From contig JAIVFI010000005.1 in the NCBI GenBank assembly GCA_025558095.1, positions 186,001 to 250,000 on the forward strand: DNA of 64,000 nt, written 5' to 3'. A model generated the notes under the pieces. It was not told where the DNA came from, searched no databases, and saw only the letters and a list, made by a program, of their open reading frames with translations. Position numbers and translations under genes: made by a program. Positions 30,028-39,739 of the stretch are shown here, one piece after another. Numbering within the stretch: the stretch's first letter is position 1; each line of letters starts with the position of its first letter. The stretch comes from Hyaloraphidium curvatum (Eukaryota; Monoblepharomycota; Hyaloraphidiomycetes; Hyaloraphidiales; Hyaloraphidiaceae).

Positions 30028-31386
30028 CTAGGCCAGCGGGGCGTCGCCCGAGTTCTGGCGGATGTTCTCCATTTCGCCAGCATAGAAGCCGCAGATGTGC
30101 TCCCACGCTTCGCGAGCCGTGTCCACCATGACGAAAAGCTTCAAATCGCTTGGCGCGATGACGCCATTATCTGCCAGGAAGGTGAAGTTGACCGCGCTCT
30201 GCCACCAGTCCTTGCCCAGGAGGACGATCGGAATCCGCGCCATCTTGCCCGTCTGCACCAGCGTGAGGCATTCGAAAAGTTCGTCCTGGAAGCGAACACG
30301 CGTCAGAAAAAGAGCGTCGCCGGCAGCCGCAATGTGCCCACAAAAGTGCCAAAGCCACCTGGGCACGCGACCAGCGCCTTTGCCCGCAAGAGGAAGTGCA
30401 TCTTGCGGATCGCGAAATAGTGGTGGCTGAAGCACAGCTCCGGCGTCACATATGGGTTGGGATGTTGCTCGTGCGGGAGCGTGATGTTCAAGCCGATGCT
30501 CTCGCATTTTGCGTCGTAGGCCCCCCTATTGGCCGCCTCCATGATCCCCGGGCCGCCGCCGGTACACACGACGAGGCGGAACCCGTCCGAGTGCTGCGCG
30601 ACGAGCTTGCCCAGCAGCCTGGCCTCGTCGTAGTGCCGGGAAAGGGGCAGCAGCTTCCTCGCCGTCTCGAGGGCCGCGACGGCTTTGTCGTCCCCGGCGG
30701 CGACCATCGCGCCGAGCTCCTCTATCCGCGCCTCGATCTCGGCCAAAGGCCGGATCCGAGCAGAGCCGAAAACCACCACCGTGGATTCGATCCCGCGGGA
30801 CTGCATCACCGATTCCACTTTTGTGTACTCGAGACCCAACCGCATTGGGCGGACCTCGTCCGAGGTCATGAAGTCGTTGTCGTGCCATGCGATCTTGTAG
30901 GTCGACGACTTTTCCTGGGCCGTCAGAGGTTTTGCGGCGGGAAGGGCGGGCTCGGCGACGACCGCCTTCGAGGGGGCAGTCTCGGCGGCTTCGGGAAGCG
31001 GGGGCGTGATCGGGGGGGTGGCGGGAATCACCGGGTACTGAGGGAGACACCGTGTCACACGCGCGACCGACCGGAACACGAATCCGGCGCACCTCTTCCG
31101 CCGTGTGCAAGAAGTTCCTGTGCCCCTTCATCTTGTCGATTACGATTTTGACGATGTTCGAGAGGCTGACGGCCCTCCTCGGCTCCCCGTCCGCGTCGAG
31201 CCATCGCCGCGAAAGCGTTCGGCCGCGGCGGTCCCCCTCGCGCGACTGGCTGCGGTCCCCCTGGCGCGACAGCGACAGGCGGCCCAGCGTAGACGTGTGG
31301 GGTTCCGAATGCCCGTTGTTGGAGGAGGCGGAGGAGGCGGAGCTGAAAGAGGAGGAGGCGTCCGGCTTGGGGACGGCGAGGTCCAT
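30028..31386 (-). CDS. LOG-family (lysine-decarboxylase-like) nucleoside-monophosphate phosphoribohydrolase
   Basis: Three exons: 31093-31386, 30342-31037 and 30028-30285, 415 residues. The core has [46 protein letters not shown] and the family hallmark PGGFGTFDE, which is formed across the last splice (intron donor GTGGGC at 30341). LOG proteins release the nucleobase from nucleotide monophosphates; in plants this activates cytokinins. The core is about 290 residues; the extra N-terminal 120 residues are Ser/Arg-rich and disordered, with a helical segment ([17 protein letters not shown]). The first donor (GTGCGC after GAG) was chosen over a second in-phase site 12 bases on. Confidence 0.87.
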
Positions 31387-31611
31387 CGCGGCGGCAGCGG
31401 GCCGGGAGGGCGCGGGGAGCAAAGTCCGGGCTTCAAAGACGTGGTTTCCCGCGTTTCCGCTCCGATTCGCTTCGGCGCGGTGTTTCGGGATGGGGAGCTG
31501 CGAACACCGCCGGCGCGTTGTCAATGTGCATGCCGCCGCGCGGGCCGGCGATCACAGAAGGGACCGAGAGCCGCCACTTTTCAAAACGAGGACACGAGGG
31601 ACACGTCCAGG

Positions 31612-32327
31612 ATGGCAGACGGTAGGCACTCTCCCTCCTTCTTTCCCCCCGGCACGTCATTCATTCGACGCGCCCCGCCGCTCCGCGCCCACCCCATGCC
31701 CTTGCCGCGCCGCCGATAAGTGAACGTCCCCGCGGTGGCTTGGAAGGCCGTCAACGTCGCCTGCGCGGCCTTTGTCCTCGTCTCGGCCATCTTCTGGATG
31801 ATCTCGGGCGGATTCAGGGGCGTCGTGCTCGGCATCTTCGAGATGTGGGTCCCCGCGCCGCCGGACGCCCTCGCTGCTGGATGACGCGTCGCCGGTCGCG
31901 CTCGCGAAACAGCCTCCTGTCGGGCCTGCTCATCTTCCTGGAGTTCAAGGCCTTCGAGCCCGTCTCGAAATGGGCGCCCTTCCTCTTCATCCCCTTCGGC
32001 CGCGGCCTCGTGATGTTCCTGATGGGCATCCTCGTGCTCGACTCGGCGTGGTGGCTCTACAGTACGTCCCCTCCCGCGTTTCTCCGCCTTTGTTCGCCCT
32101 CCGACCCCCACCCAGTCCTCACCCTGGTCCTCAACACCCTCGTGGGGATCTACTACATGGTCGCGCAGTTCGTCCCGCAGCTCCCGCAGCCCGTGCTCTC
32201 GGCGGGCATGTCCGGCCTCGTGGGCGGCGGCGACGCGAACGAGGGCAAGCTGCCGTACGGGGACATCGAGCAGCAGGGCGGGTTCGCGGGGTACGGGGCG
32301 CCGGGGGGCTCCGTGGGGCAGGAGTGA
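31612..32327 (+). CDS. COPI-associated (TVP15-like) small membrane protein
   Basis: Four exons: 31612-31621, 31721-31844, 31913-32061 and 32116-32327 (164 residues). The first exon codes only three residues plus one base. Spliced, the protein begins MADVNVPAVAWKAVNVACAA and has four hydrophobic spans, with GGFRGVVLGIFEILLSGL, FGRGLVMFLMG and LDSAWWLY, the pattern of COPI-associated proteins. The C-terminal 40 residues are Gly-rich and soluble. It is expected in early Golgi/COPI vesicle membranes; a molecular role is not established for the family. It shares a 225-base divergent spacer with the LOG gene. Confidence 0.82.
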
Positions 32328-32483
32328 TGGGCAGGGGGACTGACTTGACTCAGGATCATCGTGATGACAAGCTCTACACGTAATGCCGGGAATGCTATTC
32401 AGAAGCGTGACAAAGATGGCCCGAGGATTGGTGGCGGGGCGGGCTGTCCCCTTGGAAGAATCGTCGGGCGGACCGATCGCGCC

Positions 32484-33851
32484 TCAGCGCTTCTTGGCCT
32501 GCTTGGCCGCGCGGCGCTGCCGCTCGAGCTCGCGCTCCTCCTCCGACTCGTCTGCAGGAACTGAATCAGCCTTACCCCTGGTAGCGGGCACGACGGCGCC
32601 TCGACGAACCGGTATCGTAGTCCCTCTTCCCCCTGCGCTTGTTCTTGAGCAGCATCAGCGCCGACGCCGACACCAGGCTCCCCTTGGGCGACGGCGCGGT
32701 GCGCTTCCACGCGGGAGGGGAAGTCGGCCCGGCACCGAGGACGAAGCCGGGGCCGGCTTTTTCCCAGTGCGACCCGCCGTCTGCGGGCTGGCCGGCCGGG
32801 CCCGACGCCTCGCCGGCCGCGGCATCCGCGCCGCCCGTCGCGCCAAACATCCCCGCCTCCCCCTTTGTCGGCCTCCCCCCGTCCACCCCCGGCGCGGCGA
32901 AAATGTCCGACATCCTCACCCTCTCCCAGTTCTTCCCCTCCTCGGCGATGATCTCCTCCACCGTCCTCCCCGTCAGCGCGCTCCGCGCCGTCCACGGCCT
33001 CTCGCACAGCTCCGCGTCCTCCCCGCGCTTCCCGGTCCCGTGCCCGCTCTTGCGCTTCACGAACCACCCCGACCCCTCGGCGGAGCGCGGGTCGGACTTG
33101 ACCTTGCCCCCGTACGACGCCGTTTTCCAGCGCGGCGGCGCCTCGAACCGGAACAGCGACCACCTGCCGCGCAGGCGCCGCCCGTGGAACACGATGCTGA
33201 GCTTCTTGGTGGCCCACTGCTCCGCGAACATGCGCGAATGGCGGGCGCGGTTGTACGTCCCCGGTGCGTCCGCCGAGGACGGGCCGTCGGCGTCCGAGTC
33301 GGAACCGGAGCCGTGCGCGCGCCGCGATTCGGCGGCCTTGTCGACGACTTCGAACCAGCCGATGTCGTAGCACTGCACGGAGCCGGCGCCGTAGCAGTCG
33401 GGCGGGATGTGGCCTTGGAGCGGGGGGGACCCTGAGCGCCGCGTCCCGTGCGGGCGGCAGGGAGACGAACCTTCGAAGGTGGCGTAGTTCTTTGCGTGGT
33501 CGTTGGTCTCCACCGCCAGCCGCTTGACCCCGGGGTCGTCGCTGAAGCCCTTCTTGACCGCCCAGCTCTTGAGCACGCCGCCGTGCTCCAGGCGCAGGTC
33601 GTAGTGCAGCCCCGCCTGTCTCCGCGTCAGCACCGCGGGCTCCCCGCGGGCACCGAGTGCCGAACCTGCTTCGCATCGTGCCGCTGCACGACGAACATGC
33701 GGCCGCACTCGAGCAGCGCGTCGAGCTCGGCGCGGGAGACGTGCGGGTGCGGGGAACTGAGGGGCGGCGGCGGGAGGGCGGAGCCGGCGGCACGGGGCGG
33801 GGGCGCGGGAGAGTCGGGGGACGGGCTGCGCGAGCCCGACGAGGTGGCCAT
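32484..33851 (-). CDS. Stand-alone LigD-type 3'-phosphoesterase domain protein
   Basis: Four exons: 33666-33851, 33471-33615, 32610-33413 and 32484-32551 (400 residues). Spliced, FVVQRHDAKQ joins GLHYDLRLEHGG and VLKSWAVKKGFS, then KRLAVETNDHAKNYATFEG and HIPPDCYGAGSV, the phosphoesterase domain found at the N-terminus of bacterial ligase D, which resects 3'-phosphate or ribonucleotide ends in double-strand-break repair. No ligase or polymerase domain follows; instead there is a long Lys/Arg/Gly-rich region and a charged helical end (ELERQRRAAKQAKKR). A nuclear repair role is inference. The last junction (GTTCGT donor at 32609) restores the frame into the charged end. Confidence 0.83.
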
Positions 33852-34366
33852 CGTGGTCGATGGCCGGTGGAAATGGTGGGGGACGGGAGTCCCCGTCGGC
33901 CGCGCGGGAGCACGGTGGGGCGGGCACCTACCGCCGGCCATTCCCAGGCCGAAGCATCAATCCAATGTAATAAGCGTCGGCCAAGAACATCACAGATGAA
34001 CTCCAAAGCGTCTGGATCTGGGTTGTACAGGTGATGAGTGCGCCTTGCCGGGTCATGGCTGCGCCGGCCCAGCCGCATTAGAGATCAAGGGCGGCCCGGC
34101 GGCCAGCCGGATTCGTTGACCGAAGCAACGACTAGCTCTGATGGCTGCTAGACCTTCATGAAGACGGAATGTGTGTGTGAAGGGGGGGGCGATTGGAACT
34201 CCGCCGCAGCCGATCGATCCCCCACCTCAGCTGAACCCTTTCGGCCGTTCGGTGCTCGGTGCGCGGGCGTGATTCCCCGCGAGTGCCGCGCGGCGCCGGC
34301 AGCACACTGGAGCTCATCGCCCGCGTCGGGCGACCGGCGGTGCCGGGCGGGGCGGCGGGCGGCGGG
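33852..34366. other. Divergent intergenic region
   Basis: About 515 bases between the phosphoesterase gene (-) and the chitin-binding protein gene (+). The frame of the latter is open upstream to 34259 but without an ATG. No repeat, RNA gene or exon was recognised. It probably holds both promoters. Confidence 0.45.
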
Positions 34367-35503
34367 ATGGCGGCGGACTCTTGCCGGCGGGCGGCGGGCG
34401 CGCGCACTCCGCGGCCGCCGTCCCTCCGGCGCCGTGCGGCGTGGCGCGCGTCGGCGTGGGCGACGGCGATGATGCTGCTCGTCGGGCTCGGCGGCCCGGA
34501 GGAGGGCCGCGCGCAGCTGTTCCAGGCCGCCGACGCCGCGGAGGGCCCCGCCGAGCTGCTCGCCGCGGACCTCGCGGAGAGGCAGCGCCAGGTGCTGCCC
34601 GGCGGGCCGGACGTGTCGGCAAACTACCCCGACGTCACCTCGCAGCCGTGCCCGAACTACCCATTCACGCAGACGGCTCGCTGCGGCCCGCAGCACGGCG
34701 GCCTGCGCTGCCGCTCCGACTACTGCTGCTCCGCCTGGGGCTACTGCGGAAACGAGAGCGACTGGTGCGAGTTCTCGTACGGCCTGGCGTGCCAGCTGGG
34801 GTACGGCAGATGCTGGTTCGACGAGACCGTGACGTGCACAAACGGGCCCACCCTGACGCCCGTCACGCGCACGCGCACCTCGACCGCAACGTCCTCCGCC
34901 CCGCCGACGACCACCGCTGCGCCGACCACCACGGTGGTGCCGACCACGGGGACCTCGCTCGTGACCTCCCGCCCGACGACGGCCACCACGGGCTCTGCGT
35001 TCACATCGAGCGCACCCGCGACCACAAAGACGGCGGCCACCACGAGCATTGCGCCGACGACGGCCACCACCGCCTCGCCGAGCACCGCCTCCCCGTCCAC
35101 CTCCTCGTTCGCCACCACCGCCGCGCCAACAACCCCGCGGCCCTCCACCACCACCCCTCCCACCCGCACGACCCCCAGCTCCACCCTCTCGACGACCACC
35201 ACCACCCCCTTCCCCTCGGACCTCGTCGACCCCGCCTGCTCCCCGTACTACGAACCCACCCCCACCCCCGGCCTCCGCGCCTTCCTCCGCTTCCTCCGGC
35301 GGCAGGACGACCTCCCCCCCGCGGACGCCTGCGTCCTCCCCAAACCCCCGCCCCGCCCGACGGAGCAGGCCCAGGGCGTCGCGCAGCAGTACGGCACCTA
35401 CGCCGCCGTCGGCGCGGGGGTGGTCGGCGCGGGGGCGCTGGGCGCGTGGGGGATCGGGGAGGCGTGGGCGCGGGGGAGGGGAAACCCGGCGGCCGTGGTG
35501 TGA
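34367..35503 (+). CDS. Chitin-binding (hevein-type) mucin-like surface protein
   Basis: Single exon of 378 residues. A signal anchor (ATAMMLLVGLGG, about residues 34-45) opens the protein. Residues about 105-150 form one hevein/type-1 chitin-binding domain with the eight-Cys order (CGPQHGGLRCRSDYCCS then WGYCGNESDWCE). About 130 residues of Thr/Ser/Ala/Pro repeats follow, typical of an O-glycosylated stalk, then a Cys-containing segment and a Gly/Ala-rich hydrophobic stretch near the end (AAVGAGVVGAGALGAWGI). It looks like a wall-linked or membrane-held chitin binder. The family is clear; the role (wall remodelling or attachment) is inference. Confidence 0.82.
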   Translation: MAADSCRRAAGARTPRPPSLRRRAAWRASAWATAMMLLVGLGGPEEGRAQLFQAADAAEGPAELLAADLAERQRQVLPGGPDVSANYPDVTSQPCPNYPFTQTARCGPQHGGLRCRSDYCCSAWGYCGNESDWCEFSYGLACQLGYGRCWFDETVTCTNGPTLTPVTRTRTSTATSSAPPTTTAAPTTTVVPTTGTSLVTSRPTTATTGSAFTSSAPATTKTAATTSIAPTTATTASPSTASPSTSSFATTAAPTTPRPSTTTPPTRTTPSSTLSTTTTTPFPSDLVDPACSPYYEPTPTPGLRAFLRFLRRQDDLPPADACVLPKPPPRPTEQAQGVAQQYGTYAAVGAGVVGAGALGAWGIGEAWARGRGNPAAVV

Positions 35504-35593
35504 TCCCCACGTGGGGGGCGGCAAGGAATCCCCGTGAGGGGGGCGAGGAGGAATGTATTTGGCGATTTGGTATGCATCTCTGTCGGAACGGAA

Positions 35594-36577
35594 TCACCGC
35601 GCCCTGGCCCGCGCCCTGCCCGCGTCCTTCCTGCCCGCTGCTGCTGCCGGAGCCGCCGCCGGCGCCGGCGCCGAAACCGGGGCGAAGGAAATCGTAATCG
35701 CCGTGTTCGGCGGCACCGAGAAGGTCACCGGCGTCGCGCCGTCCTCCCCCGGCACCCCCACCGACACGGGCGCCGCCACCCCTCCACCTCCCCCCTGCGC
35801 GGGCGCAGGAGCGGGGGATGGCGGTCCCGCCGCCGCCCCCGCGGACTCGGACGCCGTCCTCCTCCGTCCGGACGCCAGCGAGGGCGTCCGCCTGCGCTCG
35901 ACGGCCGTGCTCGCGTTCCACGCGGGCGGTTCGTCCTTCTCGCGGTCCTTCTGGGACCATGTGGCGCGGCGGGTGCGCGGTTTGGGGGTTTCGGGAGGGG
36001 GCGAGGCTGTTGGCGGGGAAGGAGGGCGGGGAGCGGGCACAGGGTGGGGAGAGGGCGCGGGTGGGGAGACGGGAGAGGGAGCGGGGGCGTTCGTTCGCTT
36101 GTCCTTCTTGTCCTTCTGCATCCGCACGGGGGCGGAGGGTGGTTCCTCCCCCGTTGCCTGCCCGGCCGGCACCGGCGCAGGAGCGGCGACCCCCTCGGCC
36201 CGCGGCTGAGCATGCTGCACCCCCGCGTGCTCCGGGAACCCGTCGGGCGGGACCAGCCCGATCTGCTTGTAGTACGCCTGCCACGACGCCGGCGGCGGCG
36301 GGGCCATCCCCATCCCCATCCCCGGCGGCGGCATTGGCATCCCCGCCCCCGGGAACCCCCAGTACGCCTGCGGCGGCGGCGGGCAGTACCCCCCCGTCTG
36401 AGGAAACTGCGGCGCATAGGGCGACGCGGCCCTCTGCGGGGACGAGGCGAGGCCGGCCGACATGCGGCGCTCGTTCTCCATCGCCGCGCGGAGGTACGCG
36501 CGCATCTCGGCGAAGCGGTCCGGGGAGGCGGGGGTGAGGGAGGGGGTGGAGACGCCGGGGGACGGGGGGAGGGACAT
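35594..36577 (-). CDS. Pro/Ala-rich disordered protein, unknown function
   Basis: Single exon, 327 residues, ATG at 36577. The first 45 residues contain a charged helix (PDRFAEMRAYLRAAMENERR); next is a Pro/Gly/Met-rich segment (PPPGMGMGMAPPPP) with WQAYYKQIGL, then a Lys/Asp-rich block (KDKKDKR), long Pro/Ser/Ala repeats, a basic segment and a C-terminal part of alternating hydrophobic residues (TPVTFSVPPNTAITISFAP) that could form a small beta structure. No family is recognised. The frame runs on upstream, but that part is antisense to the divergent gene at 36714. Confidence 0.5.
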   Translation of the reverse strand: MSLPPSPGVSTPSLTPASPDRFAEMRAYLRAAMENERRMSAGLASSPQRAASPYAPQFPQTGGYCPPPPQAYWGFPGAGMPMPPPGMGMGMAPPPPASWQAYYKQIGLVPPDGFPEHAGVQHAQPRAEGVAAPAPVPAGQATGEEPPSAPVRMQKDKKDKRTNAPAPSPVSPPAPSPHPVPAPRPPSPPTASPPPETPKPRTRRATWSQKDREKDEPPAWNASTAVERRRTPSLASGRRRTASESAGAAAGPPSPAPAPAQGGGGGVAAPVSVGVPGEDGATPVTFSVPPNTAITISFAPVSAPAPAAAPAAAAGRKDAGRARARAR

Positions 36578-36601
36578 CTTGCTGCCGGAGGTGGGGCGGG
36601 C

Positions 36602-36623
36602 GGGAGGGAGGGAGGGAGGGAGG
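36602..36623 (+). repeat. (GGGA)n microsatellite with G-quadruplex potential
   Basis: Five tandem GGGA units, preceded by GGGCGGG, lie just 5' of the minus-strand Pro-rich gene in a 136-base divergent spacer. Four or more G-triplets separated by single A bases meet the simple G-quadruplex pattern on the plus strand. Confidence 0.7.
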
Positions 36624-36713
36624 CGGAGTTGATGCGGAGTCGGAGTTGCATGCGGGGCGATTCGGCGGGTGAGTGGGGTGACCGACGCCGTAAACAAACA
36701 GGCTACGGGGACG

Positions 36714-37655
36714 ATGTCGGCGGCGATCGGGCGGGCGGTTCCCCGCGCGTTCGCGCTCTCTACGCGCCTGTTGAGACCGGGAATGCCGGCGGTGCCGCCG
36801 TTGGGCGCGTATCGGGGTCTCTGCGCCACCAGGCACGCGTCGGGGACGAACCTTCCTCTTGGGCCCTTCAGGCAGCAGTTTCTCTCCATTCGGACCGCGA
36901 ATCCTTGCCTATCGACGCTTTGGCGACAGCCCTGCGCCGCTCGGACCCCCGTTTCCCCCTTCTCCACCGCCCGGAGCCCCCCGGCCGCGCGCGCCGCCCC
37001 TGCTCCGCCTCCGCGCACCGTCGAGACGCGGACGTCCTCCCAGGCCTCGGAAGAGCCCGGCTTCGAGCTCATCTATGAATGCACGCCGGGCGTGAGACTG
37101 CAGCGGTGGTACGCCGTCGCGATGGCCGTCGCGGGCCCGCTCATCTGGCTTTACGTTTCGGCCGAGTATCCCGTCGAGAGCACCTTCATTTCCTTCCTCA
37201 TCAGTGGGCCTCCCGTCCCTACCGTTTTCTCCGCACGCTGACGCGCGCCGCCCGCAGTGACGCTCGCCGCCACCGGCACCGGCCTCATCACCTGGCTCAT
37301 CAGCCGCCGCGAGGTGTACCGCCTGTACCTCGGCCCCTCCCCCGCGCGATCCAAGCAGCACGCGCTGCGCCCCGACACCCCCGTTGTGGTGTACCGCCTG
37401 ACGATGGTCCCGAACCGGTTCCGGCGGTACGCGCTGCGCCTGGACGACCTGCAGTTCGAACCCAACTGGATCTTCTACAACTGGGGGTGCAGGCCCGCTT
37501 CGGGGATCAGGACGCCGCTGGGGACGAGGCAGAGGTTCCACGTGGACAAGGTGGAGCTGGAGAGGAGGGGTTACGTGAGGGTGTGGGACACGATAAAGGA
37601 GAGGACGGAGCCGGGTGTCAGGGGGGGGATCATGCGGAGGTGGACGAGGGATTGA
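36714..37655 (+). CDS. Mitochondrial two-span membrane protein (TMEM186/TMEM70-like, tentative)
   Basis: Two exons, 36714-37203 and 37258-37655, 295 residues. The first 110 residues are basic, rich in Ala/Arg/Pro/Ser and nearly free of acidic residues, as in a mitochondrial presequence. Two membrane spans follow (WYAVAMAVAGPLIWLYV and, across the splice, FISFLIMTLAATGTGL), separated by a short acidic loop. The C-terminal 110 residues are soluble with VVVYRLTMVP, RRYALRLDDL, NWIFYNW and VELERRGYVRVW. This hairpin-plus-matrix-domain plan resembles small inner-membrane assembly factors such as TMEM186/TMEM70, but I cannot confirm the family. Confidence 0.65.
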
Positions 37656-37734
37656 GGGGCCGCGGGCTCGTCGTGGGGGCTGTCCGTCCCGGAGGTTGTC
37701 ATTGGGGCCAAGAGAAGAGACACCGATCGCGAGA

Positions 37735-38243
37735 TCAGAATTTGAGCTCCCTGCCTTCCTTCCTCATCTCCGCAATCACCTCCTGCGCGCTGCGGAACGC
37801 CTCGACGCCCGCAGGAGCGCCGCAGTACTTTTGGAAAGGGTCAGACGGTCGTCGGGAAGTGAAGGAACGCCGCCACCGACCACAGTGACCTGGAGCAACG
37901 CCTCCCGGATCTCCGTCAGCGTGCACCCGTTGTTGATCGCCCCCCTCACGTGGCCCTTGAACTCGGTGATCCGGTTCAGCGCCGAGAGCATCACCAGGTT
38001 GAGCAGCGACCTCGTCTTCAGGTCGAGCCCCGGGCGCGTCCAGATTTCGCCCCACGCCATCCCGCTGATGATCTCCTGCTGCGGCCGGTTGAACTCGTCC
38101 ACCGAGCCGAGCGCGCGGTCCACGTAGATGTCGCCCATGACCTTGCGGCGCACGTCGAGGCCGCGGGTGACCTGGTCCACGGTCATGGCGCTGTACGACT
38201 CGCGCTTGTCCAGCGGGGCGTGCTTCGAGGATGATTCCGACAT
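37735..38243 (-). CDS. Carboxymuconolactone decarboxylase (CMD) family protein
   Basis: Two exons, 37881-38243 and 37735-37827, 151 residues. The protein contains GEIWTRPGLDLKTRSLLNL, ITEFKGHVRGAINNG and, across the intron, ALLQVTVYCGAPAG, the complete pattern of 4-carboxymuconolactone decarboxylases; it lacks the CxxC pair of the AhpD peroxidase branch. Length is usual for the family. The intron donor GTCGGT was chosen because it restores LLQVTVYCG exactly. In bacteria the enzyme acts in protocatechuate breakdown. It is divergent from a short-chain dehydrogenase with only 133 bases between start codons. Confidence 0.9.
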
Positions 38244-38376
38244 CTTTTTCGGGGCGATTCGCGGGATGATGTGAGGAACCACTGGCGAATGGAGGAGCGG
38301 GTTGTGGCGGGCTCCCAGAAGCGCGTCGGACCGCGCCGGCGGGCGACAGTTTCTTCCGGGCGTCTCCCTCGACGCG

Positions 38377-39355
38377 ATGAAGATCGAAGGATCCACTTTC
38401 CTCCTCACCGGAGCCTCGACGGGCATCGGCAATGCCATCGCCCACCGCCTGGCCTCCCGCGGCGCCAAGATCATGCTGGCGAACCGCAATGCCGAGGCTG
38501 GCACAAAACTGCTCAACGAGCTCAAGGAAAAGTACAACTTGAGCGACAGCCAGGTCGCCTTCAAGCAGACGGACGTGGCGAATCTGGATGCTGTCCGGGC
38601 GCTCCACGAAGCGACGCTGCAGAAGTTCGGGACTTACGACGGCCTCATCAACGTGCGTCCCCAGTCTTCGCGGCTCGGAGGTCCTTCTCGTTCCTGACCG
38701 AGGACCGCAGAATGCCGGTTTCGGGTCCAAGCCCCTGCTGGACGAGATCCGCGACGAGACGGACAACTGGATCGAGTCCCTGACGGTCAACTACATCGGT
38801 GCGATGCTCCTGAGCAGGCTCGCCATGAGCCACTGGGCCAAGAAGCGCAAGACGGGCGTCATCATCAACTCGGGCTCCACGGCGTCGTTCGGGCTCCACA
38901 TGGACCTCTCCTACTCGGTCGCCAAGTCGGGCCTGAACTTTGCGACCCAGTCCATCACCGCCATGCTCGAGCGCTCCACGGACCCCGCGATCCAGAACTG
39001 CGCCCGGGTGAACACGCTCGCGATCGGGATCGTGTTCACGGACGCCTTCGCGAGGCGGTTCAAGAACGAGGAGGAGGTCATGAAGGACGGCTGGTGGGGC
39101 CGCATCGGTGGGTGCGGCTTGCAGACGGCCGGATCGCAATTCTCATGCCGGACGTTCTTCTCAGCGCGGTCGTTCGGTGGCTTTACCTCGATGGAGCTCA
39201 TGGTCGACCGCTACATCCAGCTCATCGAGGACGACACCCAGAAGGGCAAGGTCTACATCGTGCTCGGCAAGGAGCTCAAGGACGCGCCGCCGCACCCGCC
39301 CGGGGAGTACTACCTGCCGATGCAGAAGCTTCCGGAGCGCAAATCCAAGATTTGA
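38377..39355 (+). CDS. Short-chain dehydrogenase/reductase
   Basis: Three exons, 38377-38652, 38711-39107 and 39165-39355, 287 residues. TGASTGIGNAIA is the cofactor-binding motif, NNAG is re-created across intron 1, and the catalytic Ser plus Tyr-x-x-x-Lys are in IINSGSTASFG and YSVAKSGLN. MLANRNAEAG after the second strand suggests NADP(H) (Arg). The C-terminal exon carries SMELMVDRYIQLIEDDTQKG and a long tail. It oxidises or reduces an unknown alcohol or ketone. Co-location with the divergent CMD gene suggests a shared catabolic pathway, which is inference. Confidence 0.9.
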
Positions 39356-39739
39356 GACGTGTTTGCTGGAAGTCTGTGACTAGAAGCAACCAAAGCAAAT
39401 CGTTTGCGTTGCGCTGAATGGAGGCATCCTCTAGTCCGAAGGTGCAACCGCTATGGTCGACTGCCGCTGCAATGAATCCACCGCCCGCTTCACGGTGTCT
39501 TCGAACCGCGAGATCGGCGAGAATGCCGCCCAGCGACAACTGGGCCAAAGCATCGTTGCCTTCCTTTTTGATGGCTTCGGCGCGCCCCTGGCGCGATGCG
39601 CTCGCCATTGTCGCGGAGCGCGATATCAAGGAAAGGGCCCCCGTTTGCGAGTTACGACGTGATGACGGTACCAGTAGTGCATTGGGCGATCAACTCTACG
39701 TTGCACAAGATTCAAGGTAATCCATGAGCCGATCCATGG
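39356..39739. other. Convergent spacer with a possible small minus-strand coding piece
   Basis: About 380 bases. On the minus strand an ATG at 39604 (context GACAATGG) opens MASASRQGRAEAIKKEGNDA, which resembles the first helix of a TPR repeat; the alternative frame a little further on reads FEDTVKRAVDSLQRQ before a TAG near 39433. If joined by a short intron these would make a small protein, but no clean splice pair was found. It may be a decayed fragment. No other feature was seen. Confidence 0.3.

Noticed and set aside
35001..36836. A 611-codon minus-strand frame over the chitin-binding and Pro-rich genes
   Set aside because: It is a different frame from the supported Pro-rich protein and antisense to the chitin-binding domain; composition is low-complexity.
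39276..39629. A TPR-like protein gene on the minus strand
   Set aside because: Only the first helix-like stretch resembles a TPR; no repeat follows and no clean splice joins the two plausible frames. Kept only as a note in the spacer entry.
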